The notes beneath the pieces are model-generated. The model worked only from the letters and a program-made list of their open reading frames with translations. It ran no database searches and was not told where the DNA came from. DNA of 64,000 nt, taken from assembly GCF_010367455.1 (NCBI RefSeq), contig NZ_WRPR01000012.1:1-64000 (forward strand), in the 5' to 3' direction. The position numbers and the translations under genes were made by a program. Each line of letters begins with the position of its first letter. Positions within the stretch are counted from its first letter, which is position 1. Positions 63,801 through 64,000 of this stretch are shown in pieces. The stretch comes from Candidatus Laterigemmans baculatus (GTDB lineage: Bacteria > Planctomycetota > Planctomycetia > Pirellulales > Pirellulaceae).

Positions 63801-64000
63801 ATCGCACGCACACAACTCGGCATCATCGCCGCAGCCCACTCGAGCGACGGAGGGGATACGTGGAGCGAGCCATTCGCGTTGCCGCTCCAAGCCCCGGAAG
63901 CACCCGCCACTCTCCGCCGCGTGCCGGCGACCGGCGATCTGCTGTTGATCTGGAACAACACCTATGATCCCGACCAAGGGCACGGGGGACGTCGCACTCC
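60897..64000 (+). CDS. Ceramidase-like / HEAT-repeat / sialidase-like fusion protein (3' end beyond the window)
   Basis: An open frame of at least 1034 codons from GTG 60897, with AGAGGA 7 bases upstream, running to the end of the window. Order: signal/anchor (ATALFAALAASGFVIALGT, residues 10-28); a neutral-ceramidase-like domain at about 50-480 (SADVTIPLG, FDWCEIRNGAYDAW, VSSLHQHDAP, NHYAVHPMSYYG, YLSGCSGDVVAGKYN, VLLPGEAFVGYQ); HEAT-like helical repeats at about 480-760 (RIAAWVLGRVGESEDIARLK, AAETLL-like AAQTLLELQQP); then a sialidase/BNR domain from about 762 (EGSIIELADGTLLFAITRF) with Asp-boxes SQDGGRTW, SDDNGKTW and SSDGGDTW. It is predicted to be exported. Activities on lipids and sialic-acid-like sugars are inferred from domain families. 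Confidence 0.82.
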   Translation, partial: MLHFAHRLGATALFAALAASGFVIALGTIALGTLFTGGSIAAAQSPEPAAAGEIRLARFSADVTIPLGHRCMGILPAKASKIVDPLQVHGFVLLGEGQPIVLAAFDWCEIRNGAYDAWREALAEAAGTSRERVLVSSLHQHDAPVIDSGAQQLLDEVGLEGELYDRAFHQDCLERVSQAVRNSLATAKRVTHVGVGQSRVIKVASNRRLEHLDGRVDHGRYSSGGTNPFQADAPEGLIDPMLKTLSFWSDDEPLLAVNHYAVHPMSYYGRGGVSYDFVGIAREERRRESGVPQIYLSGCSGDVVAGKYNEGTSDSRRMLADRLREAMARAWEATEKHPVEQLRFRNATFDLPFHEGEEFTEQSLRKILEDDEQEISERILAAMGLSSRARIAAGQKIDLPCVDFGFAQIVLLPGEAFVGYQVMAQQMRPDSFVMAIGYGECWPGYVPTALAFAEGFNHGWRWAGPGSEEAIKSALREVLRPTSSEMEQTGEWQQIALPEEVEQRCLEILREGLASDQFWPAMHAAEGLTRGGHGESLLNGLAERLAAETDAQRRCGLARELVRAGEVRYTRVLLETLADTESSGRTHAAESLFKVDQVGDGKALRGAMEQSENLALRLMASAALARQGNAAALATIRAALDAEADDDLRIAAWVLGRVGESEDIARLKAALGRAQTPLTRAFIEHSLAALGDPEGLHALAENLSSEDAAIRTYAATFAGDARATSLAPRLVEQLDDPELDARIRAAQTLLELQQPPVDRDAEVSYLIFEANEMHPRNTEGSIIELADGTLLFAITRFEGDGSDFAKAKIVSRQSQDGGRTWTAPRVLQENVGEMNVMSATLRRLGSPNQWDSPIGMFYLVKNSKSSLDLYLRISEDEAKTFGEPIKVNQEPGYHVMNNDRVTRLSSGRLLGPVAFTEDVAKSNHFVSFCLLSDDNGKTWRRGRGSMDQPKRGAMEPEVVELRDGRVMMIARTQLGIIAAAHSSDGGDTWSEPFALPLQAPEAPATLRRVPATGDLLLIWNNTYDPDQGHGGRRT

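Noticed and set aside
61986-63983. A 665-codon minus-strand open frame
   Set aside because: It lies exactly opposite the ceramidase-HEAT-sialidase frame, is rich in Arg/Gln/His and has no domain. It is a shadow of the GC-rich real gene.
1-64000. CRISPR arrays, tRNA, rRNA, integrases or prophage genes
   Set aside because: No regularly spaced direct repeats of 28-37 bases, no cloverleaf with CCA-type end and no recombinase motifs were seen. The tandem repeats found are too short or directly adjacent.

Overview
The window looks like a chromosomal segment of a GC-rich member of the Planctomycetota, most likely order Pirellulales (Pirellulaceae-like). The evidence is the family content: PSD1/DUF1549/DUF1553 cytochrome proteins paired with DUF1501 proteins, a DUF1559 pseudopilin-like protein, DUF1080 proteins, Tat-exported Gfo/Idh/MocA oxidoreductases, a sulfatase, PEP-CTERM proteins with an exosortase, and a CAP-domain protein. 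Intergenic palindromes with a GCTAGC core are also abundant. No rRNA, tRNA, CRISPR array, transposase or phage gene was seen.

Layout. 0.3-1.0 kb: a PEP-CTERM protein behind a MITE-like element. 1.3-3.9 kb: an exported PHP/CehA-type metallohydrolase. 4.0-8.5 kb: a sugar block of FucI-like isomerase, FGGY pentulokinase and DHDPS-family aldolase. 8.7-10.9 kb: a decayed island with an in-frame DUF1549::DUF1501 chimera and a broken cytochrome c/WD40 gene. 10.9-17.9 kb (minus): exosortase, two TPR proteins and an RCC1-repeat PEP-CTERM protein. 18.3-21.8 kb (minus): a three-gene MotA/TolQ/ExbB plus two ExbD/MotB-like operon with TGATG junctions. 22.3-23.6 kb: an MFS transporter. 24.2-29.1 kb: amidohydrolase, sulfatase, creatininase-family protein and exported oxidoreductase. 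29.6-36.8 kb: a CAP protein, an exported protein of unknown function, a PQQ propeller with an EF-hand insert, and a PSD1/DUF1501 pair. 36.9-42 kb: M19 dipeptidase, DUF1080 remnant, DUF1206 membrane protein, DUF434 protein and Gfo/Idh oxidoreductase. 42-48.3 kb: PSD1-DUF1501-glycosyltransferase operon and an intact DUF1080 protein. 48.3-53.3 kb: RdgC-like protein, DUF1559 protein with a small lipoprotein, an aldo/keto reductase remnant and a sulfotransferase. 53.5-64 kb: amidohydrolase and M20 peptidase, a DMF-amidase-like protein, Gfo/Idh oxidoreductase, aldehyde dehydrogenase, and a very long ceramidase-HEAT-sialidase fusion that runs off the end.

The gene set points to scavenging of sulfated or decorated glycans and other polymers (sulfatase, DUF1080, oxidoreductases, amidohydrolases, sialidase/ceramidase-like enzyme, pentose isomerase/kinase). 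It also includes envelope functions: sorting of PEP-CTERM proteins, an ion-driven membrane motor and outer-layer cytochromes. The most unusual signals are four things: several genes cut down by internal deletions while keeping both ends; a family of short inverted-repeat elements that repeatedly abut stop codons; the three-domain ceramidase-HEAT-sialidase fusion; and the zinc-ribbon motor operon.
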